In this document: positions 11,387 through 25,239 of the stretch, piece after piece
Layout of the letters: each line of letters starts with the position of its first letter
Numbering within the stretch: the first letter of the stretch is position 1
Assembly (NCBI GenBank): GCA_907163375.1
Contig: CAJQUW010004464.1
Coordinates: 118,269 to 182,268 of the forward strand
DNA length: 64,000 nt
From: Prostheceraeus crozeri
Lineage: Eukaryota > Platyhelminthes > Polycladida > Euryleptidae
Reading direction: 5' to 3'
Notes under the pieces: model-generated
The model's input: only the letters and a program-made list of their open reading frames with translations
The model's database searches: none
Told to the model about the DNA's origin: nothing
Position numbers and translations under genes: made by a program

Positions 11387-14300
11387 ATTAAGTAATCGAC
11401 TACGTTTAAGAAAATCATGAGAGCACAAGTCAGAGACAAATTGCCAGTAATATTGGAACACACATGTCAACTGTAAACTGAGTCCTAAGAAATGATAAAA
11501 TACTCCCTTGGAAATATCAGTAGGTTCATGAAATTATCGACGTGGATTTTGATTGGCGATTGCCGCTTTGTAAGTGGATTTAGATCACGATACTATTTAG
11601 CATTTTGGTTTTCTCGGAAAGAACAGCTTTCATTCGAAGGAAAATGTTAATTAGCGTGACATGTTTTACTATGTAAAATAAACCAAACATCTTGCCATCG
11701 TCCGTCCACCGCGTTTGAAAATAACTTGGTTTTGAAACTCTTAGGTGAAACTAATTTTTTTAGTGGACCTCATTCCTAAATCTAATCCACGAAATGGAGG
11801 GCAAATTTCTAGTGCGATGTTTGTAATATGCACTTTGCGGTATCGAGTAGCAGACTATTACCCCAAAGTAGTCGAGTAGTATCCCAAGGGGTATCAGTTG
11901 GGGTAAAAGACCCTGCTTGTTATCGCAAACGGACCCAATTCAAAACTTTCCTCGCAGCATTTCATCAATTACCATGAATATAACTAGAGAACCCTCTATA
12001 TGCAGTATAGTTCAAATCTATGGAACACCGCTTTTGACCCAAATTCTAAATCTTGATACAAAAATAAATTAGGCTTCTACATAATTTTAGGTTTTAGAAA
12101 ATAAATCTAAAATAGAAGTATATACTTGAGTTCGGGTAGCTTGAAAATAGGAAGTTATAGGAATTGATTAATATTAGTTTAGCATCCGTGAGTCTTTCAA
12201 ACTCATTTCGGCCAGAGAATATTCACATATTCGTATATTTGAAATATGAAAGTAACTGCTAGTGCCTATAGTGTAACTCTTACCTATCGAACGTACTCAA
12301 GAGACCTTAAAGATCTCGCCTCGTTTCAACTCTTTTAAAATCTTGATGCGGCATAGACATACTGCAAAAATCTTCGACATGTATGAAAATCAAACTCGGA
12401 TCATTCTATATTCTGCATCGTGTTTGCCACTGGTTCAAATAAGAACTTCTTCACCTCGATAACTTCATGATGATTGTAAGGCATGAAGATTATTTTTTTA
12501 GGTTTATCTAGATTTTGATGCGATTAAGACTTCCTGCATAAATCTTCGGCATACGAATAAAAATCAGATCGAATGACCGAGTCCCACCTTATTAGTTACT
12601 GATGTTAGGCATGCAAGGGATTCATTTAGACATGAATTAATTCATCGCACATAAATATACAATCAAAATTTTTAGCCTTCGATCCGTTTTTCTCGTATAA
12701 TGTTATAAAAAAAATTCGCGAAATTATCACTAACAATACAGATCAAAATCATCATACTTGGCATTACGATTACATGGATCTATCCTTAGTATACTAATGC
12801 TATATGAGAAATTTTCCTGTCCTGAGAGAAAAGGATGGAAGTCGTTACAGTATCCGAATGTATCTTTAACAGTCCTGCGTTCCCGATTTCGTTTGTTGCG
12901 CTGTTGGAGTCATTAACTTAACCTATAACTGAAGACGCTGAATAGATTATCATTAATGAATTCTGTCGGGGAGGTGAATTACTTGCTATGGTAATCTTTC
13001 TTTCATCTAGCATCTCTTATTATCATAAATATTCTAATTTTCATTATTGTCAATATCACCAACAACGAACCATTAACAATAGCCTATATTTTATAAATAT
13101 AATCCTCCCGTTCAATCAGAATGAATACGATGCATTGCTTCGAGATCTCTTTATGCTATATACGCAGCACGACCAGACAACATTTTGTTTACTCGATTGT
13201 CAGTAACACTTATTAGCGTGATCACTATTAACAAATCAATGTGAATACTCGTATCATCAAAAGTGTAAATAACCAACAATGGTTACTACATCTATTATCT
13301 CTCGAGTAAACAAATGCTATTTTTTCGAACTGACGCTTTAATATCTCGAAATCTATTCATGTTTGAAAATAGTTCTGGGGAGTCTTTTGAAGTTACGTCA
13401 AATAACTCAATAAATTGAGTGATGATTCGAAAACGAACATTAACTCAAGCAACTAACATAGTGAACTTGTCATCGATTCATAGGAGGGATGTGCACTTTT
13501 CTTTTTCTTTGTTTGATCACTAAAAACGTAACAACACGATGGGCGTATCAGAAGTAACAGATCCCTGATTCAAACAATTGACGTATTTTACTATAATTAA
13601 TATCATGCTGAAAAATTGACAGGGTGAATGAAAACTTCATCGATCTTTCTGTTCTGCTATTAAGGAATTGAATAAAGTGATAGATATTTGAGGATTCTCA
13701 ACACACATCATACAAATAATGATCTCTAAAGATAATGCATATATTTTAGGAGTTCTTTAAAAAACCATTTTCGACGCGTTATCATATGATTTTAGTTCAA
13801 AAAAATTTGTCAGAATCAATAAGTATTAACCTATATAATATTAACGGCACATCCCTGAAATGAAACCAACAAAAATTGAACGAAACGATATTACCTTTCA
13901 AATACCTGAAAAAAGAGATGCTATGAGTGAATCATTTCTTTGAGAGCTGGAGGATATGAATCTCACATTGTTTGTATAAAAATGCTTAATGAATGAAGAG
14001 TTCTCCTCAAAATAAATAATACAAGCTTAACTATGCCGAACAATAAAATAGTATTGCCATCTCAAGTCTGTTGTCTAGTATGGTCCTGGATCATGATCCT
14101 ACCTTCGTACTGGATCACATTAACATATAAGTACACTTACATAAAGTGTAGAAAATATTAGCTACATTGTATTCATTTACTTACGGTTGATTCTCAGTAA
14201 GTCGTATATTCTTTTGCACGTAACTTATAATTATCATTTCATGTGTACGTACTCGTTAGGCCTACCTACAAAAATCTTAGTTTCGTATTATATCATCACT

Positions 14301-15160
14301 TTCGTTACCCTTTACTCAAATGGCATGGACGTAAATCTAATCTATTTCGTAAACATGGGTCTGTGTTGTCTACTCCTATTACAGCGGAGGTCTCACGAAA
14401 ACTTTTGAAAGGAAAAATACAAAATTTCACTCATGCTTACTCGTTTTATGAAGCAGTATAAGCTGTATATTTAGTCCTACAAGTATTATAATAGATTATG
14501 CTTAATGACGATTACCTTAACCATCACTAAACAGATGCCGTCCAATGGATGTGGTAATTTACGCTAAACTAGTTCGATTAATTAAATTGCTATTTTCCCT
14601 TATTGACGACTATTAATACGTAAGAGAACTGACCTTAAGACTGGTATTTCATCAAGATTTCAGCTATCTTATAGAGTTGCAAATTCAGTCGCTAAATAGG
14701 CATGGATCTCATCTTTCATCTCAGTGCTAAATCGGCGGAATTTCGTATTTCAACCGATATGTTATTTGAGTACGAATTCATGAATCACAGGATTAAAGCT
14801 CTCATGGAGATACAATTGCAGTAAATTATTCACACACCCTTTAAAATCTGTAGGGACTTCGACAAAGACTTAAATCATAACATCTCTACTTACATCTGCT
14901 GGAGTGCCCTATTCTTTGATTCTCTCATGATCTATAAAAGAAAAAGTACTGTCATGAAAGCAATTTATAGCGACCAAAACTTAATAACATTCGAAAATGG
15001 AAAACAGCTTTCACTATCTTCATCCATCTCTAGACCCAATTAAGAAGGCATGTTTTTGTTACTAATATCTGCGACATTTGCTTGCTGTCTAAATTTCCAA
15101 CATGCTTAAAAAAATTCGGATCTCCCCATCTTCAGTAACGATGCTTTTACTGACAAGTAA
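11387..15160. other. non-coding, no gene seen
   Basis: No supported coding region. A degenerate satellite-like piece (ACATACTGCAAAAATCTTCG) occurs near 12358. Open frames near 13.0 and 14.2 kb have no recognisable features. Confidence 0.5.
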
Positions 15161-15164
15161 ACTT

Positions 15165-16680
15165 ACACCATCTTTTTGACTTTAACTGGCTACGATTGAA
15201 ATATCAACAAGTCGGTCAATATAACATCTATCAGAAGTATAACATATATCAGGAGTTTTATAAAGTCAATATAACCTCTAGCCAACAATAAACGTCGCAG
15301 TCACATTTATTACATGTGAGCTCTGTAACTCTTCACGAGACATTGACTTACTGTATAGATTCTCGACATGTGTGAAAATCGACTTCGGACCTATTTATCT
15401 TTTTGACTTTCAACACCTACGCTTAAAACATTAACTCCTAAGTCAATATGACGTCAGGACGAAGTCAATTCAACGCCCTAACCACTTTTGGTTTATTTCA
15501 CGTCTGCTAATGTTGATATGACATTGATTTATTGTACAGAGTCTCGACATGCGTCAAATCGACCTTCGAGGCATTTGTCTTTTTGTATGTAACTCCAACT
15601 CCTTCGAATAGCAAATCCCTGGTCAATACGACGTCATGGCGGATCAAATTCAAAGACCAAACCTTATTTGGTTTATTTCAGCTCTGTAGCTGATTATATG
15701 ACATTGACCTACCGTATAGATTCTCGACGTGTGTGAAAATCGACTTCGAATCGATTCATCATTTTCACTTTATCTGCCTCCGCTTCAGAGATCAACACCC
15801 TAGTCAATGTAACCTAGCTTGCCGAAGTCAATTCAACACCCCATCCACATTTGATATAGGCTATACGAGCTCTGTAACTGTTCATATGACAATGACTTAT
15901 ATTGCATAGTTTCCCGATGAGCGTTAACCTGACTTTCGACGCATTTATCTATATCGTACCGGTATGTAACTCCAACTGCTTCAAATATCAACTCCTTAAT
16001 CAATATGACATCACACCGAAGCCAATTCAACGCCCTAACCACATTTGGTTCATTTCAGCTCTCCAACGGCTGATACCACAATGACTTATTGTATAGATTC
16101 TCGATATGAGTAAATTCGACATAGGACCGATTTACCGTACCGGTAGCTTCTGGACTTAAACCGACTACGCTTCAAATATCAACACGTTAGTCAATATAAC
16201 CTCTAGCCAACAATAATTAAACGTCGCAGTCACATTTAGCACATTTAAGCTCTCTAACTCTTCACGTGACATTGACTTACTGTGTAGTTTCTCGACATGT
16301 GTGAAAATCGACTTTGGACACATCTATATTTGTGTATTTAACTTCAACTACCTCAAATAGCAACTCCCTAGTCACAAAAATCTGTTGCGGAAGGCAATTG
16401 AACGCCTCAATCACATTTAGTGTAGGCCTATGTGAACGAATCTAACTCTTGATATGACATTGACCTACCGTATAGATTCTCGACGTGTGTGAAAATCGAC
16501 TTCGAATCGATTCATCATTTTCACTTTATCTGCCTCCGCTTCAGAGATCAACACCCTAGTCAATGTAACCTAGCTTGCCGAAGTCAATTCAACACCCCAT
16601 CCACATTTGATATAGGCTATACGAGCTCTGTAACTGTTCATATGACAATGACTTATATTGCATAGTTTCCCGATGTATAG
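15165..16680. repeat. diverged satellite cluster
   Basis: About eight degenerate units of the same satellite, with anchors near 15339, 15520, 15700, 15889, 16076, 16268, 16456 and 16647. Two units (15700-15919 and 16456-16675) are essentially identical over 220 bp at a 756-bp spacing, which is about four monomers. This marks a recent higher-order duplication. Confidence 0.85.
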
Positions 16681-19600
16681 GCTTATATAATAGATTTAAG
16701 ACCATTTCTTTTGAATTAGAAAAGAAAAAATATATAGCCTATATTAGTTGAAAAAAAGAATATCGGCTATAGCTGAATAGTGCTGAATATTACTTAATAA
16801 AATAGTGTTGTATATGAGTTTATACAATATAGGTATACAATATACATAGGTCTACAATATAGGGCCTATGTATGTATATTTATATATAAGGTACATTATT
16901 AGAAGTTCGGGTGATCTTACGCAATTCATCTTCTTGTAGGTGCTATGTAATAATTCAATTATAGCTGATGTTGTCAAAAGATACGGTAGAATATCAGGTA
17001 AGTAGGTAACTAAAAAGGCTAGGCCTACTGTATAAAGGCCAAGTTATCGGTATAGGGCCTACATATTGCAGTTAATACAGTATTAATACTATGTCAAGTT
17101 CAAATTTAATCGAGTGGAAATAATTAGGACCTAAATAATAGATAATATTCAAAATGAATAATTTAAGCTGGTATTCAACAATTTCACCCTCATTTTTGAT
17201 AAGTTGGTAGGTCCTAAGGATGTTATAAAGATTCTGACTTAGCTTAGGCAAGGTAACTTGAAAATGTGTTAATCGTTCGGACCTCTTTGGTTCGGACTGT
17301 GAAAAAATTGACGCACGCGCTATCTAAGTTATATAATTTCAGAAATTAGGAATTTTAAGTTATCTAATTTAGTCGCTACTTATCTTTGATATTTCAAGTA
17401 GGCTACCTATCTTAGGAAGTTTATGTTGATATAAATCTTCGGCCTTCTGAAAGCTCAGATAAACTAAACCAGGTTCAATCCTCTCTAAGTCAGTATACAG
17501 TAACTAGCTAAATCACCGAATAAAAATTGGATTCACTGACTTCATAATTCGCGTATCATTATGTATGTGGTTTGTAATCCTCGTTGCAGTCTTTATCCAA
17601 AACAAATATGGTCAACGATATTTTGGAAATCACACATTTCTCAAGTGAGCTATCTCATTAAATCTCTAGATACCGTTAACTGAAATGGTGAAATAGCTAA
17701 AGTATTTGTTAAAAATATGGTGCAATTTTGCCCATGGATGGATATAATGCCACAGCAAATTCCCCCGTATCATATCAGATCCAACTTTGTCGACAATTTA
17801 AAATAATCCAAAATAAGAACTTTATTAAATAGTGTATTTAAACAAGTGAAATTTCACACACGGTTTCAACATGGACATTGACTTACTGTTTGAAAACATA
17901 TAACATTTTTGGACACTATTCTTCGAAATTCTGAAATACTGGAACAGGAATTTCGCAATATTTTATAAGTACAAGATGTCATTTAAGTGGAAATTATGAT
18001 TTGCATATATTATGTCTCGGCAACTATGAGAATATTGCATTTGTAAGTCTATGTCGGACATAGACTTCCAAATGACATAGTCTTACGTCCGTGGTTGCGT
18101 ATAGGACATAGACTTACACCAGCTGCGCAACCACAGTGGTTGCACAAACACTATTATTTGCATTCTTCGTGTTCGAGGAAGTACTACGATAGCCACATGT
18201 AAACAACTCAGTTTCGTCATCTTTATTCAGATAGATCTATACATGAAATAAACGGCACTCGTTCCTTAACCGAGACTTCGATGTGTTGGCATTGGTCTAA
18301 TTATAGTCTACTAAATTTGATGCTGTGTTTAACAAAAATAAGAGCGAGCGGATAATTAAATGTTATCTGACATCAAGAGACAGGAGAAGTTTACTCAACA
18401 GTTCTAAATTGCGAAACCGCTAATGAATCTTGCTATTCTCAATTGATGCATTAAAAGTTACAGAAGTGACAAACACTGCAGTGTAAAACTAGCCAGAAAC
18501 GTTTTTTCCAATCTCTGACATTTAATTCAGTCGTTTTAGCTGACTATTTTGCTTCCCCTGCTGAATGGAATAACTTTGATTCAGCTACATAAGAAGATTG
18601 ATTGATTATATTATTGGATGAAAGATCTACACATCAAGTAGGCCTAGGAGATGAATTCAATTGAAGGATTCTTGACAAAATCTAGCTGGAATAGCAGATA
18701 GAAAGTGTGAATCCGCCCCTCTACCACTGATGTCGAAACAGCCTGAAAGAAATAATTGAGTAGTCGAAGAAGTCAAGCTACTATTGAAATATTATATCCT
18801 CGTCTGCCTGAGTACATGCATGTAATGCCGTTACCGGATAAGTCTAATGCCTATGCGAGTATAAACATAAGCTAAAATGATAGATGTGGACCATGGTCCT
18901 CACTAAGCTTGAAAAGTTCTTAAGAAATCGAAGTTTTATTTGGAAAAATGTAAAAAAGCTTGAAACCTAATTCAACCGGGCAATCAATTAAATCCATGAA
19001 AACAAACTTTATAATGCGTAATGTGCATGCTACATACGAGTATATTATACTATTTAGAAAATTTAATGTTACATAAAAATAGAGTTTGTTGAAACTATAA
19101 TTGCTTTTTCCTTCGTTGTTTAATTGAAACTTATATTGGAACGATGAAATGAAAAGGTAGGCCTGCATAATCAACATGAGCCTGCGGTCAGTTCCATAAA
19201 GAGGAATACAAGACGGAAAATAATATTTTTCATTGAATTTATTATGGGCGTGATCCGTGCACGTTTGTACAAAACACAATTCATTATTTTGTCGACATTT
19301 CTCAACACTTTAATCCAAACAGTATTCGCGATTTCACAGGGCCGACTACATGGCCCGATAAAATGCTATTTTTGAAATATTCATCCGCACAAAATATGGT
19401 GCATAATAATTTGAAATTCAGAATTTTGTGTTCAGTGCGAAAGTGGGTTGGAAGAAGTCGTCAATCCTCATATCAGCAAAAAAGCTGTTTTGTACACCGT
19501 CCATGCAAATATTCTTTGTCACACCATTGACGCAAAGCTTTATTAATTACTGCAAAATATGTCGAGAATTCCGTACTCTTGGGGCCAAGATTCGCTATCC

Positions 19601-19689
19601 TTCATAAAGTGCTCCATCTGCTCTTTTTATCTATCAAATTCTCTCAGTCAATGCCGAAATATTTGTCTTGTTATTCGCACTTGGCGCAC
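16681..19689. other. non-coding, no gene seen
   Basis: A+T-rich DNA without supported genes. It contains a short palindrome near 18041-18068 (AAGTCTATGTC/GACATAGACTT), and GACATAGACTTA recurs near 18107. The open frame at 18920-19279 has no recognisable features. Confidence 0.45.
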
Positions 19690-20245
19690 TGTTGCCGGTA
19701 CTAATGGGTCATCTCTCCCCACGTATTCAAATTTGTCTAAAATCCTTAGAACTGAATCAATCTTTACACAACTTCAGCTCCAAATTTATGAGATTATTTT
19801 CTACCCATATGCAAGAATTTATGCAAATCGGACAGGTACTTTTAAATTAGAGATGACAAATTGAAGTGTAGAGATGTCAGCAACTTGAACTGACTTCGTC
19901 TAATCGACGCATTATTGTTGTATGCATTGTTCTCTATCCCTCTTTGTCTCATCATTGCCGTCTAAAATCTTCCCACGACCACTAACCTACCACACATTTC
20001 TCAAGTTAAGTACTATGTAGTACGGGTATTAGCATGTAGTATAAGTCAAATCAAGCCGCTGACCTCGCTACAAATGGTATCGTCTCTAATTCAAAAAGTA
20101 ATTGTCCGATTTGCACAAACGCCTGCATATGGTTAGAAAATATACTCAAATACTTGTATCTTAGGTTTTGTGACGATTTATTCATTTATACGGATTTTAG
20201 ACAAATTTGAAAACGTGGGGAGATAACACATAAGTACCCGATTGC
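19690..20245. mobile_element. MITE-like element with long inverted repeats
   Basis: The left arm (from about 19692, CGGTACTAATGGG) matches the reverse complement of the right arm (ending about 20241, ATAAGTACCCG) over about 165 bp, including TCTAAAATCC and TTAGAGA(C/T). TTGC lies just outside each end and may be the target duplication. A related one-armed copy is at 40620-41075. No transposase inside. Confidence 0.7.
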
Positions 20246-20569
20246 ATACAAATGTTATTTATTGATCAATATGCTGACTAACGGACTTGAAATCAGCAAA
20301 AGAAACATTTATTAAAATCAATTCATATCTGAAAATGATTATCATGGTTGCTAAATAATATGTAAGAGTAATGAATAAGCCTTCCCATAGAAAAAAATTA
20401 TTGAAATACAGCGTTGAGTTGAAATATTCATTGACTTGGGAGCAATTGCTTGAAACATTCATGCTTAGCACATCCTAACATGCATAGATGACTTATAGCC
20501 ATAGTTATCATCATGTAAAAGGCATTGTAGTGTGGCCTTGAGACCATGCCTCCACGTATCCGGTTGATG

Positions 20570-20686
20570 ATCAAAATAACAAGAGAAAACGTCTTCGGAT
20601 ACCATTTCTATCTATTAACTTGTGCAACGTTTCGCTCACCGAGCTTATTCATGCACAGCGCAGCAGTGAAAGATCTGTACAACAGC
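20570..20686 (+). repeat. Penelope-like element inverted repeat, left
   Basis: Exact reverse complement of 22150-22266. The RT frame is open through this repeat, from about 20542, so the repeat overlaps the coding frame. Confidence 0.95.
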
Positions 20687-22017
20687 TCGATAGTTTTGTT
20701 AATTGGTTATCAACTCTGAATATGGATAGCACGATGGATGTTTGTCACGCCTCATTAGATGTCGTGAACTTATATGGAAATATTCCTAGGGAGGATAGTG
20801 AAGATGATGTCGGGATTTTTACCGTCTTGAAGCAATTTGTGATGGAGAATTCTCATATGAACAATATTCTACATACACTTGATATTGACGATGTGATGGA
20901 TTTGATCTCATTAGCCATTAACTATGAGTACGTGCTTTTTGATGGTTCTACATATGTTCAAAGCAACGGTCTTGCGATGGGTAATCCTATTGCTCCTCAG
21001 CTCGCAATAATTTACATGAATTCTATTGAGCGCAAAATCCTGTCAATGTTGCCCTCCTCAGTTATTTGGAAACGCTATATTGATGATATTTGGATCGTTT
21101 GGCCAGCCGATATATCTAGTGAGGTTTTATTGAATATCTGCAATTCCATCTCCAAAGTAATCCAATTCACTATTGACTTACCGAGTGAAAACAATTTCCT
21201 TCCATACCTGGATTGCGAAATTCAAAAGAAGATGGACAATACGTTTGCTTCGCGTCTTTACATGAAAGACATACACAGCGGTAATATACTTCCGTGGAAT
21301 TCAGGTGGCCCGATGTCCCAGAAACGCTCTGTGTTGATTGGAGAACTTACACGTGCTGAGAGAAGATCCACTAATCAAGTAAATTATGATTATTCTGTCA
21401 ACAAAGTGTTTGAACGCTTCACACAAAATGGTTACCCATTGCAGTTTGTCAGGAAAACTTTCCGGAAATTGAAATCCAAAGTAGCATCAAAAGCTCAAAC
21501 AAATCAGCAGGATATGGTAACCTTGAGGATCCCTTACACCAACGAGATTATGAAACGGAAGATTTCCAGTCTCATCAGAAGAACGGGGATGCACGACAAA
21601 GTTAGAGTCTGGTATGATGCTGGGAGATCTTTGAAACGCAAATTCCACCCACCTAAGGAGAGACAGAAGTGTCCGACCAACTGTGTTAGTTGCAACTTCT
21701 CCAAGATTGACCGCGACTCATGCTTTGAGAAGAATCTTATCTATAAGATCCAATGTAAATTGTGTCAAAAATTCTATATCGGTGAAACCTCACGAATGAT
21801 TGGTACTAGGGTCAAAGAGCATGTTTCCATGACCAACCCTTCGGCGATCAAAGATCACTTTATTTCTGACCATGCTGGCAACGTAATTTCCGTTGAGTGG
21901 GAAATTATTCACCGCCGACAGCATCATTTTTTGAAAAGAAAATCATTAGAGAGACAATACATAATTAATGCAGGTGACAATCTGATAAACAGAAATGATG
22001 GCTACATTTTCGCGTGA
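20620..22017 (+). CDS. Penelope-like RT/GIY-YIG protein, N-terminally truncated
   Basis: Reverse transcriptase and endonuclease of a Penelope-like element. Visible RT motifs are DVVNLYGNIP (motif A type), GLAMGNPIAPQLA (motif B type) and YIDDIWIVW (motif C, the catalytic YxDD). A Cys-rich linker (CPTNCVSC...CKLCQ) leads into the GIY-YIG nuclease with FYIGETSRMIGTRVKEH. The frame at 20620 begins with TTG and is open from 20542; the first in-frame ATG is at 20722. At 465 codons it lacks the N-terminal RT region found in complete elements, so it was truncated at insertion. No internal stop is seen, but autonomous activity is unlikely. Confidence 0.92.
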   Translation: MCNVSLTELIHAQRSSERSVQQLDSFVNWLSTLNMDSTMDVCHASLDVVNLYGNIPREDSEDDVGIFTVLKQFVMENSHMNNILHTLDIDDVMDLISLAINYEYVLFDGSTYVQSNGLAMGNPIAPQLAIIYMNSIERKILSMLPSSVIWKRYIDDIWIVWPADISSEVLLNICNSISKVIQFTIDLPSENNFLPYLDCEIQKKMDNTFASRLYMKDIHSGNILPWNSGGPMSQKRSVLIGELTRAERRSTNQVNYDYSVNKVFERFTQNGYPLQFVRKTFRKLKSKVASKAQTNQQDMVTLRIPYTNEIMKRKISSLIRRTGMHDKVRVWYDAGRSLKRKFHPPKERQKCPTNCVSCNFSKIDRDSCFEKNLIYKIQCKLCQKFYIGETSRMIGTRVKEHVSMTNPSAIKDHFISDHAGNVISVEWEIIHRRQHHFLKRKSLERQYIINAGDNLINRNDGYIFA

Positions 22018-22149
22018 CACAAAACGTTTCATGTTTTGTCAGTCTACCTCTGCCTACTTATATTTCAATTTTAGTAGTACATTTTTTCTTAGCATAGAGA
22101 TTGGATGACATTGTTTTAGTGACTTTTACTTACTTCGTAAAGCATTTGT

Positions 22150-22266
22150 GCTGTTGTACAGATCTTTCACTGCTGCGCTGTGCATGAATAAGCTCGGTGA
22201 GCGAAACGTTGCACAAGTTAATAGATAGAAATGGTATCCGAAGACGTTTTCTCTTGTTATTTTGAT
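22150..22266 (-). repeat. Penelope-like element inverted repeat, right
   Basis: Exact inverted copy of 20570-20686, lying about 130 bp downstream of the stop codon. The last two bases overlap the target duplication. Confidence 0.95.
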
Positions 22267-22276
22267 GTAAAAGGCA

Positions 22277-25215
22277 GTTCAAAGGTTTAGTCATTAAACA
22301 TTGTGCATCCCAAGATCAGATCATTTACTACTCTAGTACTCTAAGATGGCATTTTACATATGTGGGCATGGGAATACTAGTGCATTTGGCCTCAACAGTT
22401 AACCTAATGTCCCAGCAAGAAATTCAATGTGACATTAATTGGCTCTTTTCTAGTCTCCCTTCGCCAGTAGTTAATAGTCAATTCTCTCTATGCGAGAGTT
22501 TCAGGACCATCACATGGCCACCTCTACAGTTCTGATTTGAATGTATTGCTTAATAATACCTTTATTCTGCAGTCATCGAGCAGCAAATGGCCTGTCGAAA
22601 CCCTGATTTTTAAGGTGAATCATTGCGACGACAGTTAATGATATAGCAGCAATAAAAAATCGCACATTATGTTTCCGCTGGAACCTAGTCAACGAGCGCA
22701 CAACTTGTGACGTCACATACGAGTCCTAATCGTCGTCAGCATAAGTTATACCCGATATCTAAGTTATTCGTGTCCCTAGGGCCATGATCCCTTTCAATTT
22801 AATGCGATTTACGTAACGTACAACGTGCTATGGTACTGGCTGGGGGGAAATCAAAAAAGAAAGCATTACTTTTCATTTGTTAACTGTACGATTGGATAAT
22901 ATAAAAATCCAATCTCGAATAATCGAGATCTCGGCAGGGTAATCTCGAGATCTTGAACGCCTAAAATGGTTGAGATCGCGAGATTGAATTCATTAGATAG
23001 GTATGGTCTAAGATTGGTATCGATATATCTTTAGCCATATATTATCTTTGTCCATATACGAAGCTGTGTTGCATACTATAACGCAATGCATTTTTTTTAT
23101 TTTGCAATGTTACTTAAGCAAATATTAAGAAAATGAGATTGAAGATAAAACTTCAGTTTTCTTCGGAATGACGTTTCAAGCATGGTGCATGTTTTCACGT
23201 TTATAATGCATTGAAGAAAGAGTCTAGTGTTATGTATGTTTTGTAATACCGAAGGAATCATTTCTAAACATCGTCTTGAGGCAAATATCATGAATTGAAC
23301 ACTTCTCACTTCGAAAATTCGACACCCTGATCTTAATTTGATTTGCAGCATCCAAATGAGTCAATAAAGTCAATAAATGTTTATTTGCAAAACTTTTGGA
23401 AAACAACTGGAGAGCATTCAATTGCAACACATTGAACACACTGGCACACGTTCATAGGAAAAGATGGAAAAAAGATTGCGCACGGTCAATGAGAGGTGAA
23501 TGAATTCTTGATCCCTTTTTGGATGTTAATTAGTTTTTTTCTTTGGAGATCAAGCGCATGTCGTTTGCCATCTAAAGAAACTTACCGATGGCTTTTATAT
23601 TCTTTTGGAATCAGATTATTCATTGATTCATGAAACTCAGTCCAGTTGTCACAAATACACTTTCACCCTAATTCAAAGACTGCTATCTGTCAGTCGATAG
23701 ATGCATGATGTCCCGATATCATTGTCAAACTGAACATAAGGAAAGCAAACAAACCGAAAGTTGCACTGAGCTGAGCCACAGCATGCAGCCATTGAACAGT
23801 GTATTTTGTGGCATTCGACTTTTAAAATAGGCTACCTATTTTATTTCAAAACACAATACATGTAACTGATATTTATATAAAATTCGATATTCTCTAAAAA
23901 GTATCGCATAGCCTATATCAAATCTATACTATAGGAATCTCTTATGGCATGCAAGTAGGCCTAGACCTAGGTAGAGCTAATTCTATCAAATCTACATTGA
24001 AATTTTCATAAGGAACACAGCAGAAGTTGCATTCAAATACGCTGTGAACATCTTCCTCATGCTGCACTCAAATGCTATAGACCCAATGTTTGAATTTGTC
24101 AATCGACACTTCAGCTGCATTTTGGTACTGTGGATTAATGCCATTGCTATGGTGTCTGTCATATGAGGATCGCGTGATGATGTCATCGCAAAATGGTGGA
24201 GTAGGTTAGTAAGTCTATTTTGAATGGCAATATGAAGCATGATAATGAGCTTGAGCTTGCGCATTGTACATTATGGCATATTTTGCTGATGAATAGTATT
24301 TAAGATTATTAATAACTTTTGTGTGTCTGTTGGGCGTACATGTACATGCAAAAGTCTTCTGTGTCTGCTATTGGAGAAGCCTAAACCATTCATGGAAGCA
24401 GATGTCTTATCAAGCACACCTATTTTCAAGTCTCCATTGATTCTTTATTATCATATTATTAAAATAGATTGTTAACAATTTTGTCGGCAGAGTTCTGATG
24501 AGCCTGTCAGGCCTTTCATGACTCCATCTTGTAAAGCAATCACCAGGGTTGCCGTGGGTTTGGGGATTCTGTGGGGATTCTGAAGATTTTTGACATTAGC
24601 AATCAGAACTGACATCATATCACACAATCAACTTCGATGTTGAATTACAAAGTATTACGCAGCCTACCCATCTAAATATCAATGCTGATCATTTTCACAT
24701 TAGTAACACACGTTCATTAATTTTGAATGACTTATAATGATAGTTCCAGGTGTGTCAAGGACGTCTGAAGTGTAAGAACTCTGCAAGTCTCCTTTACTGC
24801 AGAGCCGAATGGAGACTTACAAATATTAGCTCTAATAGTATAAATAGCCCAGATGAAATTATTTGTGATATAATTAAGCTTGCGTGACCAATGCGATTAA
24901 TCATTACTAACCAAGATTTTCAACTTATTACGGTATAGAAGACCTGTTGGGTCCAGGCCACAAAAAAGACACATGAAAATGTTGAATGATTTTTGTCGTA
25001 TATGTACATGAACAGTGTGATGAAGATTTCTCACACCAAATTATTCAACTGTAAGCCATCTACTCGCATTGCAGTCATAGTTATGATAAAGATTTTCACT
25101 TGTCCACGATTTTTGTCAGAACTTTCATTTTCATCTGATAGGCATCCTCAACTGCACACTTAAGTGTGCCTCAATGAATGGTTCAATGCTGCATTTCATC
25201 ACCATTCACAAATGA
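22277..25215. other. non-coding, no gene seen
   Basis: No supported coding region. TCTCGAGAT-type motifs recur near 22914-22985. Open frames at 23.1-24.3 kb have no recognisable features. Confidence 0.45.
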
Positions 25216-25239
25216 GTCAACATTAGGGTGGACCAACAA

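Larger units (their letters stand above)
20525..22264 (+). mobile_element. Penelope-like retroelement, 5'-truncated
   Basis: Bounded by a 12-bp direct repeat, ATGTAAAAGGCA, at 20513-20524 and 22265-22276, read as the target-site duplication. Inside, 20570-20686 and 22150-22266 are exact inverted copies over about 115-117 bp, with about 45 bp of unique sequence before the left copy. The single open frame carries reverse transcriptase and GIY-YIG endonuclease motifs. Inverted terminal repeats and this domain pair are typical of Penelope-like elements. Perfect repeat identity suggests a recent insertion. Confidence 0.92.

Noticed and set aside
18920..19279. 119-codon minus-strand open frame
   Set aside because: No domain, no neighbouring exon, and composition like the surrounding A+T-rich non-coding DNA.
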